Shown here one piece after another: positions 52,647 to 61,195 of a DNA stretch of 64,000 nt. A model generated the notes under the pieces. The model saw nothing but the letters and a program-made list of their open reading frames with translations, made no database searches and was not told the DNA's origin. A program made the translations under genes and the position numbers. The DNA is taken from contig NZ_CP114205.1 in assembly GCF_027497495.1 (NCBI RefSeq), positions 3,782,001-3,846,000 on the forward strand, read 5' to 3'. Within the stretch, counting starts at the first letter, position 1. Every line of letters begins with the position of its first letter. The DNA comes from Streptomyces tubercidicus (lineage in GTDB: Bacteria; Actinomycetota; Actinomycetes; Streptomycetales; Streptomycetaceae).

Positions 52647-53321
52647 ATGACCATCCGTGTGCTGCTCGCCGACGATCAGGCCCTCCTGCGCGGCACCTTC
52701 CGGATGCTCATCGACTCCGCCTCCGACATGGAGGTCGTCGCGGAGGCCGCGACCGGCCGCGAAGCCGTCGACCTGGCCCGCAGCCACCGCGCCGACCTGG
52801 TGCTGATGGACATCCGGATGCCTGACCTCGACGGTCTCGCCGCGACCCGGCTGATCAGCGAGGACGAGGATCTCGCCGGTGTGAAGGTCCTGGTGCTGAC
52901 CACCTTCGAGAACGACGAGTACGTCGCGGAGGCACTTCGCGCCGGGGCGAGCGGCTTTCTCGGCAAGGGCATCAACCCGGAGGAACTGCTCGACGCGATC
53001 CGTGTGGTCGCCGCCGGCGACTCCCTGCTCTCGCCGACCGCGACCAAGGCCCTGATCGCCCGTTTCCTGGCCCAGCCCGCACCACCCCTCGGGCGGGCCG
53101 CAGCACCGCAGTTGGCCGCGCTCACCCCGCGGGAGCGCGAGGTGGTCACCCTGGTCGCGGCCGGCCTGTCCAATGACGAGATCGCCGAGCGCCTCTACGT
53201 CACCCCGCTCACCGCCAAGACCCACGCGAACCGCGCGATGACCAAGCTGGGCGCCCGTGACCGGGCCCAACTCGTGGTCATCGCCTTTCAGGCGGGACTG
53301 GCCCGGCCCGACGGGGCATGA
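52647..53321 (+). CDS. NarL/LuxR-family response regulator
   Basis: The 224-residue product has a receiver domain (MTIRVLLADDQALLRGTFRM; phospho-acceptor D55 in VLMDIRMPDLDG; LTTFENDEYVAEALRAGASG; K in FLGKGINPEEL) and a C-terminal LuxR HTH (LTPREREVVTLVAAGLSNDE, IAERLYVTPLTAKTHANRAM). GAAAGGG precedes the ATG and the kinase stop is 2 bp away. The pair follows the P450 operon directly and may regulate it, though such pairs often act elsewhere. Confidence 0.95.
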   Translation: MTIRVLLADDQALLRGTFRMLIDSASDMEVVAEAATGREAVDLARSHRADLVLMDIRMPDLDGLAATRLISEDEDLAGVKVLVLTTFENDEYVAEALRAGASGFLGKGINPEELLDAIRVVAAGDSLLSPTATKALIARFLAQPAPPLGRAAAPQLAALTPREREVVTLVAAGLSNDEIAERLYVTPLTAKTHANRAMTKLGARDRAQLVVIAFQAGLARPDGA

Positions 53322-53338
53322 CCTCCGGCACCAGCCCC

Positions 53339-54430
53339 TCACGCCACCAGCCCACCCCCACCACTCCCCGGCCCCCGGAACGTGCTCCGGTAGGCCCGCG
53401 GCGAGACCCCCAACGCCGACTGCAGATGCTGCCGCAGCGAGGCCGCCGTCCCGAAGCCCGCCTCGGCCGCGATCCGGTCCACCGTCAGCTCCGTCTCCTC
53501 CAGCAACTGCCGCGCCCTCTCGATCCGTTGCTGTGTCAGCCACTGGAGGGGCGAGACGCCGACCTCCTCCCGGAACCGCCGGGTGAAGGTCCGTACGCTC
53601 ATCGACTCCCGCGCCGCCAGTTCCCGCAGGCTCAGCGGCCGGTCCAGATGTTCCAGTGCCCAGGCCCGCGCCGCCCCCGTGGACGAGATCTGCGGCTCCG
53701 GCACCGGCCGCCGGATGTACTGCGCCTGCCCGCCCTCCCGGTGCGGCGGCACGACCGTCCGGCGCGCCACGTCATTGGCCACCGCCGCCCCGTGATCGCA
53801 CCGGACCATGTGCAGACACAGATCGATCCCGGAGGCGACCCCGGCCGCCGTCAGCACCTCACCCTCATCCGTGTACAGCACATCCGCGTCCAGCTCGACG
53901 GCCGGGAACAACTGGCGGAAGTCCTCCACCGACCGCCAGTGTGTAGTCGCCCGCCGCCCGTCCAGCAGCCCGGCCGCGGCCAGGACGAACGCCCCGGTGC
54001 AGATCGACGCGATCCGGGTCCCGGGCCGGATCCGGCCCAGCGCCTCCGCCATCGCCGGACTCAGCCGTCCGGCGCTCCGCTCCGCCCCCAGCCCGTAGTC
54101 CGTCCCGGACGCCGGTACGACCACGGTGTCGGCCTGCGCCAGCGCCTCCGGCCCGTGCGCGACATTCACCGTGAAGTCCGTGTCCGTCCGCACCTCACCG
54201 GGCTCCAGCGCGCAGGTCACCAACTCGTACAGCCGCTCCCCGGCCGCCGACCGGGCCTCCCCGAAGATCCGGTGCACGATGCCCACCTCGATCGGCAGCA
54301 TCCCGTCCCGCACCAGCACCGCCACCCGATGCAGCCGCCCGCTCCCCGTTACGTCCCGCACCTGCCCGCCCCCACCACGGCCCCCACTACCGCTCCCGCT
54401 TCCGCTCTCCACTACACCCGTGACACCCAT
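53339..54430 (-). CDS. GlxA-family regulator (DJ-1/PfpI domain plus AraC HTH)
   Basis: I chose ATG 54430, with AAGGA 7 nt upstream. The 363-residue protein has a DJ-1/PfpI-like domain (HRVAVLVRDGMLPIEVGIVH, TVVVPASGTDYGLG, RIASICTGAFVLAAAGLLDG with the nucleophile-elbow Cys) and a C-terminal AraC HTH (RPLSLRELAARESMSVRTFT, VDRIAAEAGFGTAASLRQHL, GVSPRAYRSTFRG). GlxA proteins often control amine or quaternary ammonium catabolism, and others respond to oxidants. A Gly/Ser-rich start of about 25 residues precedes the domain. It is divergent from a flavodoxin-fold oxidoreductase, its probable target. Confidence 0.92.
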   Translation of the reverse strand: MGVTGVVESGSGSGSGGRGGGGQVRDVTGSGRLHRVAVLVRDGMLPIEVGIVHRIFGEARSAAGERLYELVTCALEPGEVRTDTDFTVNVAHGPEALAQADTVVVPASGTDYGLGAERSAGRLSPAMAEALGRIRPGTRIASICTGAFVLAAAGLLDGRRATTHWRSVEDFRQLFPAVELDADVLYTDEGEVLTAAGVASGIDLCLHMVRCDHGAAVANDVARRTVVPPHREGGQAQYIRRPVPEPQISSTGAARAWALEHLDRPLSLRELAARESMSVRTFTRRFREEVGVSPLQWLTQQRIERARQLLEETELTVDRIAAEAGFGTAASLRQHLQSALGVSPRAYRSTFRGPGSGGGGLVA

Positions 54431-54500
54431 GGCCCGATCCTTGCACACTATGACCATCGGGCCACTCGTTCCGCGCTCCGCCCCCGCGGAGAGTGGACCC

Positions 54501-55301
54501 ATGAAGGTCCTCTGGCTGTTCGCCCACCCCGACCAGCGCTCCCTGAGCGGCGCCCTCAAGGACGAGGGCCTCCGCACCCTCGACACCCAGGGCCACCAGC
54601 ACCGCGTCTCCGACCTGTACGCCATGAAGTGGAACCCGGTGGTCGACGCCGCCGACTACGGCCACGACCCGGCCGACCGCCTCCTCGTCGGCGAGGCATC
54701 CGAACGCGCCTACACGGAAGGCCACTTGGCCCCCGACATCCGCGCCGAACAGCACAAGCTCGACTGGGCCGACACCTTGATCGTGCAGTTCCCCCTCTGG
54801 TGGTACGGAATGCCGGCCATCCTCAAGGGCTGGTTCGACCGCGTCTTCGTCAAGGGCTTCGCCTTCGGCCTCACCGACCCGGCCACCGGCCGCCCCCTCC
54901 GTTACGGCGACGGCAAACTCACCGGCAAACGGGCCATGGTCATCACCACCGCCGGCGCCCGCGCCGCCACCCTCGGCCCGCGCGGCGTCAACGGAGACCT
55001 CAACGACCTCCTCTTCCCCCTCCAGCACGGCACCCTCTGGTACACCGGCATCTCCGTCGTCCCGCCACTCCTGATCCCCGGCGCGGACCGCGCCTCCCCG
55101 ACCGCCTACGCGACCGCCGCCACCCGCCTGCGCGAGCGCCTGCGCACGCTCCCCACCACCGAGCCGCTCCCGTTCCGCCACCAGAACAGCAAGGACTACG
55201 ACGACGACCTACTCCTCCACCCCGACCTGACCCGGCTCCCCCCACCCCGCACCGGCCCGGCCGCCCACTACACGGCCCCGCCACCCCCGGTCCACGGCTG
55301 A
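54501..55301 (+). CDS. NAD(P)H dehydrogenase (quinone), flavodoxin_2 family
   Basis: The 266-residue product MKVLWLFAHPDQRSLSGALK has the NQO1/MdaB/KefF fold: the pattern AHPDxxSLSGAL, LDWADTLIVQFPLWWYGMPA, ILKGWFDRVFVKGFAFGL. It reduces quinones by two electrons with an FMN or FAD cofactor, protecting against redox cycling. The C-terminus has a Pro-rich tail of about 20 residues. No strong ribosome binding site is present; GAGAGTGG lies near. It is divergent from the GlxA-type regulator. A strong hairpin follows, shared with the initiator tRNA. Confidence 0.9.
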   Translation: MKVLWLFAHPDQRSLSGALKDEGLRTLDTQGHQHRVSDLYAMKWNPVVDAADYGHDPADRLLVGEASERAYTEGHLAPDIRAEQHKLDWADTLIVQFPLWWYGMPAILKGWFDRVFVKGFAFGLTDPATGRPLRYGDGKLTGKRAMVITTAGARAATLGPRGVNGDLNDLLFPLQHGTLWYTGISVVPPLLIPGADRASPTAYATAATRLRERLRTLPTTEPLPFRHQNSKDYDDDLLLHPDLTRLPPPRTGPAAHYTAPPPPVHG

Positions 55302-55313
55302 ACACACAAAAAA

Positions 55314-55353
55314 GCCGCAGGTCCGGTGGAAGAAATTCCACCGGACCTGCGGC
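55314..55353 (-). terminator. Perfect terminator for the initiator tRNA
   Basis: An 18-bp perfect stem (55314-55331 with 55336-55353) has a 4-nt loop. On the minus strand it is followed by a run of six T, so it ends the tRNA transcript. Confidence 0.95.
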
Positions 55354-55358
55354 GTCAG

Positions 55359-55432
55359 TAGCGGGGACAGGATTTGAACCTGCGACCTCTGGGTTATGAG
55401 CCCAGCGAGCTACCGAGCTGCTCCACCCCGCG
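55359..55432 (-). tRNA. Initiator tRNA-fMet (anticodon CAT)
   Basis: The 74-nt tRNA starts CGCGGGGTGGAGCAGCTCGG and ends CCCCGCTA. It has loop CTCATAA (CAT anticodon), an anticodon stem with three GC pairs (CTGGG/CCCAG) and a mismatched first acceptor pair, both marks of an initiator. Confidence 0.97.
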
Positions 55433-55828
55433 TCGGTGAAATGAACACTACGCGACTCCCCCCGCCAATACCTAATCGTTTCCCCGACCACCCCACCCAT
55501 CACCTCCCCCCGCCACCGCCGCACCCCTCCCACCCCTCGGGAATACCCGCCCCACCCCGCCTCGTTGTGGCCCCACAGGGGGCCCTCGCACCCCCTACGG
55601 GATCCGTTCACCCCCGCCCTAGGTGACGCCGGCCACTCCGCCCCGAGCACGGCCCCCACCACCCCGGCCCCCGACGCCGCCCCCCTCGACCGCCCACCCG
55701 CATCCCCCCTCCTCCCCACCACCCTTTCCAGCCACCCCGCCAGCGCCCAGCCGCCCAGCCGCCCCCCAACTCCCCCAACTACCGCCCGACTTACCCCCGT
55801 TGACCGCCCCCTCTGCCAAACTTCCCCC
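55433..55828. other. 396-bp C-rich intergenic region
   Basis: It is dominated by pyrimidine-rich, Pro-codon-like sequence on the + strand. No gene, palindrome or repeat is convincing. The kinase gene at 55829 may be leaderless, with CAAACT 6 bp upstream. Confidence 0.5.
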
Positions 55829-56548
55829 ATGACCTCCACCCACCCCACAGACCACCCCGCTCACCCCCCGGCACGCCCCCTCCACCTCATCGCGGTCGCC
55901 GGCAACAGCCCCGGAGTCGGCAAATCCACCCTCTGCCACTCCCTGGCCGACTGGATGAGGAGCACCGGAGCCACCGTCGACCACTTCGAAGAGGCCGACA
56001 TCCTCACCCGCCCCGCCTTCCGCCCGGTCGCCGAGGAGTTCGCCAACGGCTCCCACAGCGTCCGCCCCGAGACCCTGGTCGCCGCCACCCACGCCTACCT
56101 CACGGAGTCCCGCGCCGCCGGCACCGACGTCCTGGTCACCGACGCCCTGCTCCCCTTCATCCCGTCCCTGGTGGCCTGGGGCCACGACGAGCCCACCATC
56201 GCCCGGTTCCTGGGGGAGTTGGCCACCGCCGTCGAACCGGCCCGGGTGACCGTGGTCTACGTACAGGACGACCCCGCGACCGCACTCCAGCGCGCCGTCG
56301 ACCGCGAGGGCCCCGACTGGGAGAACTGGTACGTCACCAAGCTCGCCGCCTCCCCCGGCACCCGCTCCGTCCACGACCTCCCCTCGGCCGCCGCCCACCT
56401 ACGCCACGAAACCGCCCTGACCCACCGCCTACTGGCCGCCACCCTCTGGAAGGTCCTCCCCGTAGACGTCGCCGGCCTCGACGCCCACCAAACGGCCCAG
56501 CACGTCCGCCACCACCTAAGGGCTGCCCTCACAAACGCCACCCCCTGA
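55829..56548 (+). CDS. P-loop nucleotide-binding kinase-like protein
   Basis: The 239-residue product has a Walker A motif VAGNSPGVGKSTLCHSLADW at about residue 25, a Walker-B-like TDVLVTDALLPFIPSLVAWG, then RVTVVYVQDDPATALQRAVD and a C-terminal VDVAGLDAHQTAQHVRHHLR. This pattern fits a uridine-kinase or phosphotransferase-like P-loop family; the substrate is unknown. No ribosome binding site is visible. Its 3' end abuts the truncated caspase-like pseudogene, so it lies at the edge of the rearranged accessory DNA. Confidence 0.75.
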   Translation: MTSTHPTDHPAHPPARPLHLIAVAGNSPGVGKSTLCHSLADWMRSTGATVDHFEEADILTRPAFRPVAEEFANGSHSVRPETLVAATHAYLTESRAAGTDVLVTDALLPFIPSLVAWGHDEPTIARFLGELATAVEPARVTVVYVQDDPATALQRAVDREGPDWENWYVTKLAASPGTRSVHDLPSAAAHLRHETALTHRLLAATLWKVLPVDVAGLDAHQTAQHVRHHLRAALTNATP

Positions 56549-56906
56549 CGACGCACAAACGACCACCGCAGCGAGGTGTACTCGCGCTCACGGTCCGAAT
56601 CGGGCAGTGCGAGATAGAGCTCGTCGGTGTGCGGGTCCGTGAGCCCGTGCCCGGCGTAGTAGATGAGCAGCGTGTCCCGAGCCTTACGGGCCCGCTCCCG
56701 TACGGTGTCCAGCACCTGCCCGGCACTACCGGGCTGCGAGAGCACCGTGCAGGCTTCATCCGGCAGCCCCACACCGCCGGATCCGTCAACGCCTCCCGCA
56801 GCCCCACCAGATTCCGGGCGACCGCAGGCAGCTTCTCCAGGTTGACGTAGTCATGGACCCCCACCAATACGGCCTCCGACCGGCCCGGGTCCGACAGAGC
56901 GGCCAC
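56549..56906 (-). pseudogene. Caspase-like (peptidase C14 / CHAT-type) effector, frameshifted and truncated
   Basis: From GTG 56906 the frame gives SEAVLVGVHDYVNLEKLPAV and REALTDPAVWG. The protein then continues in another frame as LPDEACTVLSQPGSAGQVLD and KARDTLLIYYAGHGLTDPHT, ending at about YTSLRWSFVRR. Joining the two frames needs one base restored in a G-run at about 56774-56778. The caspase catalytic His motif YYAGHG is present, but the catalytic Cys half is missing because the sequence runs into the kinase 3' end. It starts 2 bp after the EACC1-like stop, so the two were one operon. It can no longer be an active protease. Confidence 0.75.
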
Positions 56907-56908
56907 CG

Positions 56909-57337
56909 CTACCCGCGCTCTCCCCCCCTCGCCCCCGAACCAGGCGCACCGCCCTCGTCCCCCTGATCCCTCTCCCCCTCACTCCACACCCGCAAAATCC
57001 GCTCCACCGCCTCGGGAGAGCCATCCTGCAACGTCACCACCACACCATCCCGCTCCAGCCGGATCTGCGGCGGCCGCGCCCGCGAACCCCGCCAAGTGGC
57101 CACAGCGGTCACCAGGCTCCCCAACGCAATGCTGTTGGACAGCACCACATTGACGAGCTCCAGCCCCCCGCCCATCTGCCCCGGCTCCGACGGCTCCGCC
57201 TCCAGGGACACCCCCGCCTGCCCCCGCAACTCAGGCTCATCCACCAACCATCGATACAACGAAACCGCCCCCTCAACCCCCTCCGCCCCATCCCCAACCG
57301 ACACCGTGACCTCCACCGCCCAGCCCCCTTCCGCCAC
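56909..57337 (-). CDS. EACC1-type effector-associated component
   Basis: The 142-residue protein (AEGGWAVEVTVSVGDGAEGV start, ELRGQAGVSLEAEPSEPGQM, LELVNVVLSNSIALGSLVTA, PPQIRLERDGVVVTLQDGSP) matches my recollection of effector-associated constant component 1, a small two-helix or membrane-like module found beside caspase, trypsin and NTPase effectors in actinobacterial conflict systems. The segment VVLSNSIALGSLVTAVATW is hydrophobic and may insert in the membrane. It appears intact although its caspase partner is broken. Confidence 0.65.
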   Translation of the reverse strand: MAEGGWAVEVTVSVGDGAEGVEGAVSLYRWLVDEPELRGQAGVSLEAEPSEPGQMGGGLELVNVVLSNSIALGSLVTAVATWRGSRARPPQIRLERDGVVVTLQDGSPEAVERILRVWSEGERDQGDEGGAPGSGARGGERG

Positions 57338-58177
57338 CTCAACTCCCGCCCCACATCATAGAAAGCCCACTCCCGCAACAGCTGTGGTTTCCCAGGGCTG
57401 CACCGAGCCCCGGAACACCCCGCCCCACCGCACGCGGCCACGTGGCGCCGCTGCCGCCACCAGGGCCACGGATCACGCACCCCTACCGCCGCCCTTTCCC
57501 GAAGCCCCCTCCGGGCGTAGGGGCGTGGTGCGACTGTTCCTCCTGAGCCTCCGGATGACCGGCAGCGCGCTAAGCCAGACAGATGAGTGGCGATTTAGGC
57601 CATTCGGAGTATCGTTCTGGTGTCGGAGAGTGAACGCTCCTCTGACCTCAGTGACGAAGACGCCTCGGGGGATGCGCGCTCCCCGCTCGCGAGGCCGGCA
57701 CCAAAGGAGCTTCGACCTCCCGTGGTACAGGTTCCCCACCGTCTCAACGAACTGGCGACAGATGCGCATGCCGCAGCCCACCGCGGGAAGGTGGGCGCCT
57801 GATGGTCGGCAAACCGCTTGCCCCGTCATCCCACCCGAACAAGGAAGTCCGGGCTGTCCTGACGAAGTGAGTGGACGCGGGTTGGATCTTGCACGAGGCG
57901 AGCCATTGGGGGACTCTCTGGTGCACCTGCGAGTCCCAGTGCACGTCGATCCCAGTCTCTCGCACCCCGCGGAATGCAGGGACACACGCGCGACGCATCG
58001 ATCGACTTGCGTCCCGTTGCCCACTACCCCCAGATGCCGCCCACCGCAGCCTGGCGGGACGCCCCCGCAAAGAGTGAGAGCCTGGACACCGGTTCGACTT
58101 TGTCCCAATTTGGGGCGCTTTACCTGTTGACGAACGACAACATCTCTGCGACGGTGTAGACGACTCCAGGGGGCATC
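57338..58177. other. 840-bp region without a supported gene
   Basis: GC content is lower than in neighbouring genes and codon-position bias is absent in all frames. Near its right end is a short palindrome CCCAA-T-TTGGG at about 58106, followed by TTGACG, a probable promoter zone for the gene at 58178. It may contain decayed mobile DNA. Confidence 0.5.
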
Positions 58178-59095
58178 ATGGACTACGACTTCACCTTCAT
58201 CGTGACAGGCGTGACAGTTGAGGATGCCGACGCCGTCGAGAGTCTTTTCGACACCTTGGACGCCACCCTCGCGAAGGCCGGCGGCCAGCACATGGTGAGC
58301 ATCACCATGGACGGCCCCCGCGCAGTGGATGCCGCGCTTCACGCGGCCACGGCTCTTCGCGAATGCGTGCCAGGGCTGCGCGTGATCAGGCTGGACCGTG
58401 ACCTGGTGGGCATCCCTGAGATCAGTGAGCGCACAGATCGGTCCAGGCAAAACGTTGCACAGTGGGTCGCGGGTGAGCGCAAGGCTGAGCACGGGCCTTT
58501 CCCTGCACCCGAGGGAGTAGCAGGACGCACTCAGGTCTGGCTGTGGACAGAAGTCAATGCGTGGCTGCGTAAACACGGCATGGGGGACACCGACGTCGCC
58601 TACCCCAGCCGAGAAGAGATGACGGAGATCGATTTCGCTCTCGCCAATGCGGTTTCCTTGACGTTCAAGTACGCCCCTACGCTCGGCTTCGACGAGGGCC
58701 GGCAGACCGTCGTCCGCGAATTGCAGCGACGCCACATGCCCAAACTCGTCAAGGTGCTGACGGGTAGCCAGACGCTGGACCAGAACGGTCGGCATGTCGT
58801 CCTGGTGGCGGACCAGCACGAACCCGCTGACGCTGTGATGAAACGTGTGGCTGACTTCGACCACGGCGTGATGCTGGTGACCATGACCGACCAGTTCGTG
58901 GGGGCCGAGCTCTCGACACAGGAAGACGCCAGCCCGTCGCCAGAAGTGGTTTCGGTTCCAACGACCGCAACCGTAAGAGACTGGTTCGAGCTAGCGCTTG
59001 AACACCCCGGAGCCTCTTTCACTCCAGGCGGGATGGAACGCGCAGAGCCGCATCCAGCCCCCGTGAAACAGCTGCTACTTGCTGCAGCCGCCTGA
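58178..59095 (+). CDS. Unfamiliar protein with ACT-like N-terminus and AlpA/excisionase-like HTH
   Basis: The 305-residue product begins MDYDFTFIVTGVTVEDADAV, an alternating strand/helix pattern like an ACT or small sensor domain, ending in the HTH-like GIPEISERTDRSRQNVAQWV at about residue 80. The basic GERKAEHGPFPAPEGVAGRT and WLWTEVNAWLRKHG follow, as in phage AlpA/excisionase winged helices. The C-terminal 170 residues show no recognisable fold. A role as DNA-binding regulator or recombination factor fits the accessory context. AGGGGG precedes the ATG. I do not know its function. Confidence 0.75.
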   Translation: MDYDFTFIVTGVTVEDADAVESLFDTLDATLAKAGGQHMVSITMDGPRAVDAALHAATALRECVPGLRVIRLDRDLVGIPEISERTDRSRQNVAQWVAGERKAEHGPFPAPEGVAGRTQVWLWTEVNAWLRKHGMGDTDVAYPSREEMTEIDFALANAVSLTFKYAPTLGFDEGRQTVVRELQRRHMPKLVKVLTGSQTLDQNGRHVVLVADQHEPADAVMKRVADFDHGVMLVTMTDQFVGAELSTQEDASPSPEVVSVPTTATVRDWFELALEHPGASFTPGGMERAEPHPAPVKQLLLAAAA

Positions 59096-59236
59096 AGCGC
59101 ATCACGGAACACCGCGCCGACGCCGGTCAAGAAGCCATCACCCAGCCAGCAGGGGACCGAACCGGAGAAGGGCCGCTCGCCATACCTCCCCAGCGCTCCG
59201 CCTTCGACGGCATGGGGAAGGCAAGGCGATGGCTTC

Positions 59237-59623
59237 TCACGTATGCCGAGACCAGAAGGCGACGAACGCGATGTAAGCGATGGCGGCGGTGGCCACGAAC
59301 CAGAAGTAGGGATCGCCGCTCCTTCCAGATGCCAGCTCACCGATGAAGGCGCAGATATTCCCCACGGTAAGGACCACGCCCGTGCCGGCCCAGGCACGCC
59401 CTCCGATCCGGGCGAAGCGCTCGTCGGGTTCCTTCTCGGTGAGCCCCTGATACGTCTCGCTCCGGCGCCCCAGCAGCACTAACGCAAGACTGCAGACCGC
59501 CAGAACCCCGAACGCCACCAGGCCGATGACGAGGCGCCCGCCGAAAGCCGAGGCCACGAGGCAGGCACCTCCGAGGACGAGGAAGAAGCCGGGAACGGAC
59601 CACCTGGCCGTGTTACCGGTCAT
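59237..59623 (-). CDS. DUF2178-like small membrane protein
   Basis: I chose ATG 59623, which overlaps the upstream XRE gene by 11 nt. The 128-residue product MTGNTARWSVPGFFLVLGGA has four predicted spans (CLVASAFGGRLVIGLVAFGV, AWAGTGVVLTVGNICAFIGE, FWFVATAAIAYIAFVAFW) and a polar loop with EKEPDERFARIGGRA, the DUF2178 signature. Its pairing with a small XRE regulator is a widespread arrangement; the function is unknown. Confidence 0.85.
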   Translation of the reverse strand: MTGNTARWSVPGFFLVLGGACLVASAFGGRLVIGLVAFGVLAVCSLALVLLGRRSETYQGLTEKEPDERFARIGGRAWAGTGVVLTVGNICAFIGELASGRSGDPYFWFVATAAIAYIAFVAFWSRHT

Positions 59624-59825
59624 CTGCTGGGCTCTCATCGACATGAAACATCTCCTCAACGCTGACCTCGAAGAACTTGGCCAAGGACAAGGCGAGCGGC
59701 AGCGAAGGTGTGTACCGCTCGGTCTCGATGGCGTTGATCGTTTGCCGTGAGACCCCAAGGGCCGTACCTAGCTGCCCCTGAGAGAGCTTTCGCGACGACC
59801 GCAGTTCCCTGACACTGTTTCGCAC
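59613..59825 (-). CDS. XRE-family (HTH_3) regulator
   Basis: The 70-residue protein MRNSVRELRSSRKLSQGQLG is a single helix-turn-helix (TALGVSRQTINAIETERYTP, LALSLAKFFEVSVEEMFH), the compact YozG/ArpR-like type. A 14-bp inverted repeat centred 25 bp upstream of the start is the likely operator. It is translationally coupled to the DUF2178 gene (overlap 11 nt). Confidence 0.93.
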   Translation of the reverse strand: MRNSVRELRSSRKLSQGQLGTALGVSRQTINAIETERYTPSLPLALSLAKFFEVSVEEMFHVDESPADDR

Positions 59826-59827
59826 GT

Positions 59828-59873
59828 GTAAAGCTTACTTGTCACCTTCCCTTTAGTGTCAAGCATGCTTTAC
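59828..59873. promoter_or_regulatory. XRE operator: 14-bp inverted repeat
   Basis: GTAAAGCTTACTTG (59828-59841) and CAAGCATGCTTTAC (59860-59873) are inverted with 12 of 14 matches. They flank the AT-rich promoter of the XRE-DUF2178 operon. Confidence 0.75.
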
Positions 59874-59879
59874 ATTCCT

Positions 59880-60164
59880 TCACCCGGGGCCGGCGCGTGG
59901 TCCGAAGTCCATCTCGTCGTGGGTGAGTTCGCGATGCGGTGACTGTGCCCGTTCGCCACCGCCTGGCACGGCAGGGCCGTCGAGCAGCACACCGGCCGCA
60001 CCCGTGCCCCCCGCCTCAGCCGTTCACCACAAGGCGCCGATGAGAGGTGACGGCAACCCGTCGGACGATGACGAGGGCACGGCTGGTGTTCCGGTAGCCA
60101 TCTGATCGGCGTCACGCCGGCTGCCTGAAGCGGTTGCCGTCAATCACCGCCGTCAAGAGAAACA
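59880..60164. other. Intergenic region, possibly decayed coding DNA
   Basis: It contains a short open frame ending in DDDEGTAGVPVAI on the + strand (about 60040-60105) without a ribosome binding site or codon bias. No supported gene. Confidence 0.4.
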
Positions 60165-60200
60165 CCAGAGGCCCCGTTCGATATCGAACGGGGCCTCTGG
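60165..60200. terminator. 36-bp perfect palindrome, tRNA terminator
   Basis: CCAGAGGCCCCGTTCGAT is followed directly by its reverse complement. On the minus strand it lies right after the tRNA-Arg 3' fragment, as the original tRNA terminator would. Confidence 0.85.
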
Positions 60201-60207
60201 CCTGCTG

Positions 60208-60249
60208 TGCGCTCGGCAGGATTCGAACCTGCAACCTTCTGATCCGTAG
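60208..60249 (-). other. tRNA-Arg 3' fragment (attachment site, displaced side)
   Basis: On the minus strand the segment CTACGGATCAGAAGGTTGCA, AGGTTCGAATCCTGCCGAGC is the 3' part of tRNA-Arg(ACG), from the anticodon loop to the acceptor end. The 5' half is absent. This is the usual footprint of a site-specific integrase: an intact tRNA is rebuilt at the far end of the element, here to the right and beyond the window, while the old 3' end stays behind beside its terminator. Confidence 0.8.
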
Positions 60250-60769
60250 CTCTGAAGAGATCGGTCATTGGAGGTCATACAGGCTGCCGGGAGGACCATG
60301 AGAGCCGGAGTCGGGCGCTGCCGGTTGCTGGGGTTGCTGTACTTCGTTGCTGTACCGGAGCGAGGCACCGCCGCTCCTCCGGGTGCCGGACCGTTGTCAG
60401 TGCTGCTTGCTGGTTTCCCTGGTGGAGTGAGACCGGTCAGAGAACCTTCGAGGTCCGGCGGCTCCGTTCACACCCGTTCGGGGCACCAGTAAAACCCGCA
60501 GGTCGCACGAGTTTGAACGCTGGTGCACGAAGGTGAATGAGACGGAAATTGAGAAGGAGCCGGATCGGAGTCTCGTCCCTCAGCTGAGGGGCTTACTGAT
60601 CGTTTCAGAATGCCTTGCGGAGCCGGCGGAGGCATGCGACGCCACATGCCAGGGGTGGCTGCCTAGGCAAACATTCGGTCTGAGTTGACTAGTTGAAGTC
60701 CTGACCGAGGCTCCGTCAGCACCATACGATATTGCCTAGGTGCCTGGATCGACCGCGCGGGGGAGAGAA
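60250..60769. other. 520-bp region without a supported gene
   Basis: No frame has Streptomyces codon bias. GC is lower than average and several stop codons lie in all frames. No integrase or excisionase fragment is recognisable. Confidence 0.5.
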
Positions 60770-61195
60770 GTGGAAGAGACCGGCAAGGTGTCAGGGTGGC
60801 TCGGCGTCGCGGCGGCGGTCGTAGGGTTGCTGGCGTTCTTCGGCATCACCAATGTCGATGAGCTTCAGCGCAAGCTCAACCCGGATTCGACGAACGCAGC
60901 CGCCTGCAAGAGAGCCGACCAGGCCTACAAGTCCTACCAAGAGGTAACTATTTACAGCAGTAAAGCAGGAGCGGCACGCGCCTATGCCGAGGAGCTTCGG
61001 CATGTCGTATCCGCCACTGATAACGAAGAGCTGCAAGCTGCTTTTCGCGCCAACATCACCTCCTCGGAGCTCTACGCCCAAGCTCGCGACAGTGAGGCGC
61101 CCTACCTGGATCGGGTCAAACTCGGCGTCAAGATCATCACGGACCGAGGCGCATGGAGATCACTCTGCGGTGAACTGGAGAAGGAGTCCGGGTGA
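60770..61195 (+). CDS. Small membrane-anchored protein of unknown function
   Basis: I chose GTG 60770, with GGGGGAGAG 2-8 nt upstream; GTG 60740 is also open. The 141-residue product has one N-terminal span (VSGWLGVAAAVVGLLAFFGI) and a soluble helical domain of about 105 residues with three cysteines (ACKRADQAYKSYQEV; SLCGELEKE). The pattern of Glu/Arg/Ala helices suggests a coiled-coil outer or inner domain. I do not recognise it. It lies inside the probable integrative element. Confidence 0.65.
   Translation: MEETGKVSGWLGVAAAVVGLLAFFGITNVDELQRKLNPDSTNAAACKRADQAYKSYQEVTIYSSKAGAARAYAEELRHVVSATDNEELQAAFRANITSSELYAQARDSEAPYLDRVKLGVKIITDRGAWRSLCGELEKESG

Noticed and set aside
57473-58864. A 463-codon minus frame
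   Set aside because: It overlaps the plus-strand gene at 58178, has poor codon bias and no recognisable domain.
59923-60105. A 60-codon + frame ending in DDDEGTAGVPVAI
   Set aside because: No ribosome binding site, no domain and no codon bias.
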